42,653 nucleotides of DNA. Source: JAGXQV01 sp964527565. Lineage in GTDB: Bacteria; Pseudomonadota; Gammaproteobacteria; Burkholderiales; Sulfuricellaceae. Under the pieces are notes generated by a model. It searched no databases. It was not told the DNA's origin and saw only the letters and a program-made list of their open reading frames with translations. This document shows positions 42,599-42,653 of this stretch, in pieces; the first letter of the stretch is position 1; every line of letters starts with the position of its first letter. A program made the position numbers and the translations under genes. The stretch is taken from the NCBI GenBank assembly GCA_964527565.1, contig CAZGOY010000027.1, positions 1-42,653 on the forward strand, in the 5' to 3' direction.

Positions 42599-42653
42599 AT
42601 GGCGCGCTATGACCACCTGCCGATATGGGCAGCGGTATCCCCGGTGGGAGCGG
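42599..42653 (+). CDS. avd: Start of an Avd-like four-helix-bundle protein (cut by window end)
   Basis: ATG 42599 with GAAAGG 8 bases upstream opens a frame reading MARYDHLPIWAAVSPVGA up to the edge. MARYDHLPI is the usual start of Avd/four-helix-bundle (23S rRNA IVP-type) proteins that accompany DGR reverse transcriptases; they normally go on with Y-K-x-A-F/M-x-L. Here the continuation differs, and the last bases (GTGGGAGCGG) are the head of a REP element, so the gene may be interrupted. Only 18 codons are visible. Confidence 0.5.
   Translation, partial: MARYDHLPIWAAVSPVGA
42644..42653 (+). repeat. REP element head at the window edge
   Basis: GTGGGAGCGG, identical to the beginning of the element at 2960. 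It is cut by the window end and lies in the putative avd reading frame. Confidence 0.4.

Overview
The window looks like a chromosomal segment of a Betaproteobacterium, most likely of the Nitrosomonadales/Gallionellales kind. The evidence is gene content and order: xseB-ispA-dxs, folE2, ubiE/ubiB, a prpBCD cluster with a divergent PrpR, ftsYEX divergent from two M16 peptidases, then rsmD-coaD-ferredoxin, plus metK and ttcA. The core genes are GC-rich with tight overlaps; several accessory islands are visibly less GC-rich. The species assignment is inference. Layout: 1-680 is the 3' part of a group II intron (maturase C-terminus plus domains V/VI). 795-2410 is a two-gene module, an Fe(II)/2OG dioxygenase-like protein translationally coupled to a HEPN-like, zinc-ribbon protein. 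2517-3070 is debris: a transposase stub, an orphan antitoxin with a broken ParE toxin, and REP elements. 3221-7096 carries isoprenoid and pterin genes. 7217-11085 carries a secreted protein and the ubiquinone genes ubiE, a Tim44-like gene and ubiB. 11153-14528 is a decay island bracketed by a 21-bp perfect inverted repeat. It holds a kinase tail, an IS256 remnant fused to a ParE toxin, its antitoxin, a split PAS/histidine kinase, and an antitoxin/IstB chimera. 14643-21070 is the 2-methylcitrate (propionate) locus, with a textbook sigma-54 promoter before prpB, the sigma-54 activator PrpR divergent, and a VapBC-type cassette lodged between prpC and prpD within 27-bp direct repeats. 21359-26700 is a RhuM / SNF2 helicase / SWIM protein operon preceded by remnants of a methyltransferase and a winged-helix-like gene, with four copies of an operator-like motif. 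26698-27472 holds a recombinase-associated protein fragment and tRNA-Ala(CGC). 27593-39717 is housekeeping: MFS transporter, ttcA, pteridine reductase, MidA-like methyltransferase, metK, ftsX/E/Y, two M16 peptidases, rsmD, coaD and a 2[4Fe-4S] ferredoxin. 39773-42653 is again accessory: small DNA-binding regulators with clear operators, a small membrane protein, zinc-ribbon peptides and finally a secreted DUF1566 protein. The most exciting signal is at the right edge. The DUF1566 protein ends in a stretch where nearly every codon has the form NNY and the protein closes with VRLVRGGQ. It is followed 37 bases later by an ORF starting MARYDHLPI, the start typical of Avd/four-helix-bundle proteins. 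This is the signature of a diversity-generating retroelement (DGR): a variable-protein gene whose template repeat and reverse transcriptase should lie just beyond the window. The second candidate novelty is the dioxygenase/HEPN module at the left.
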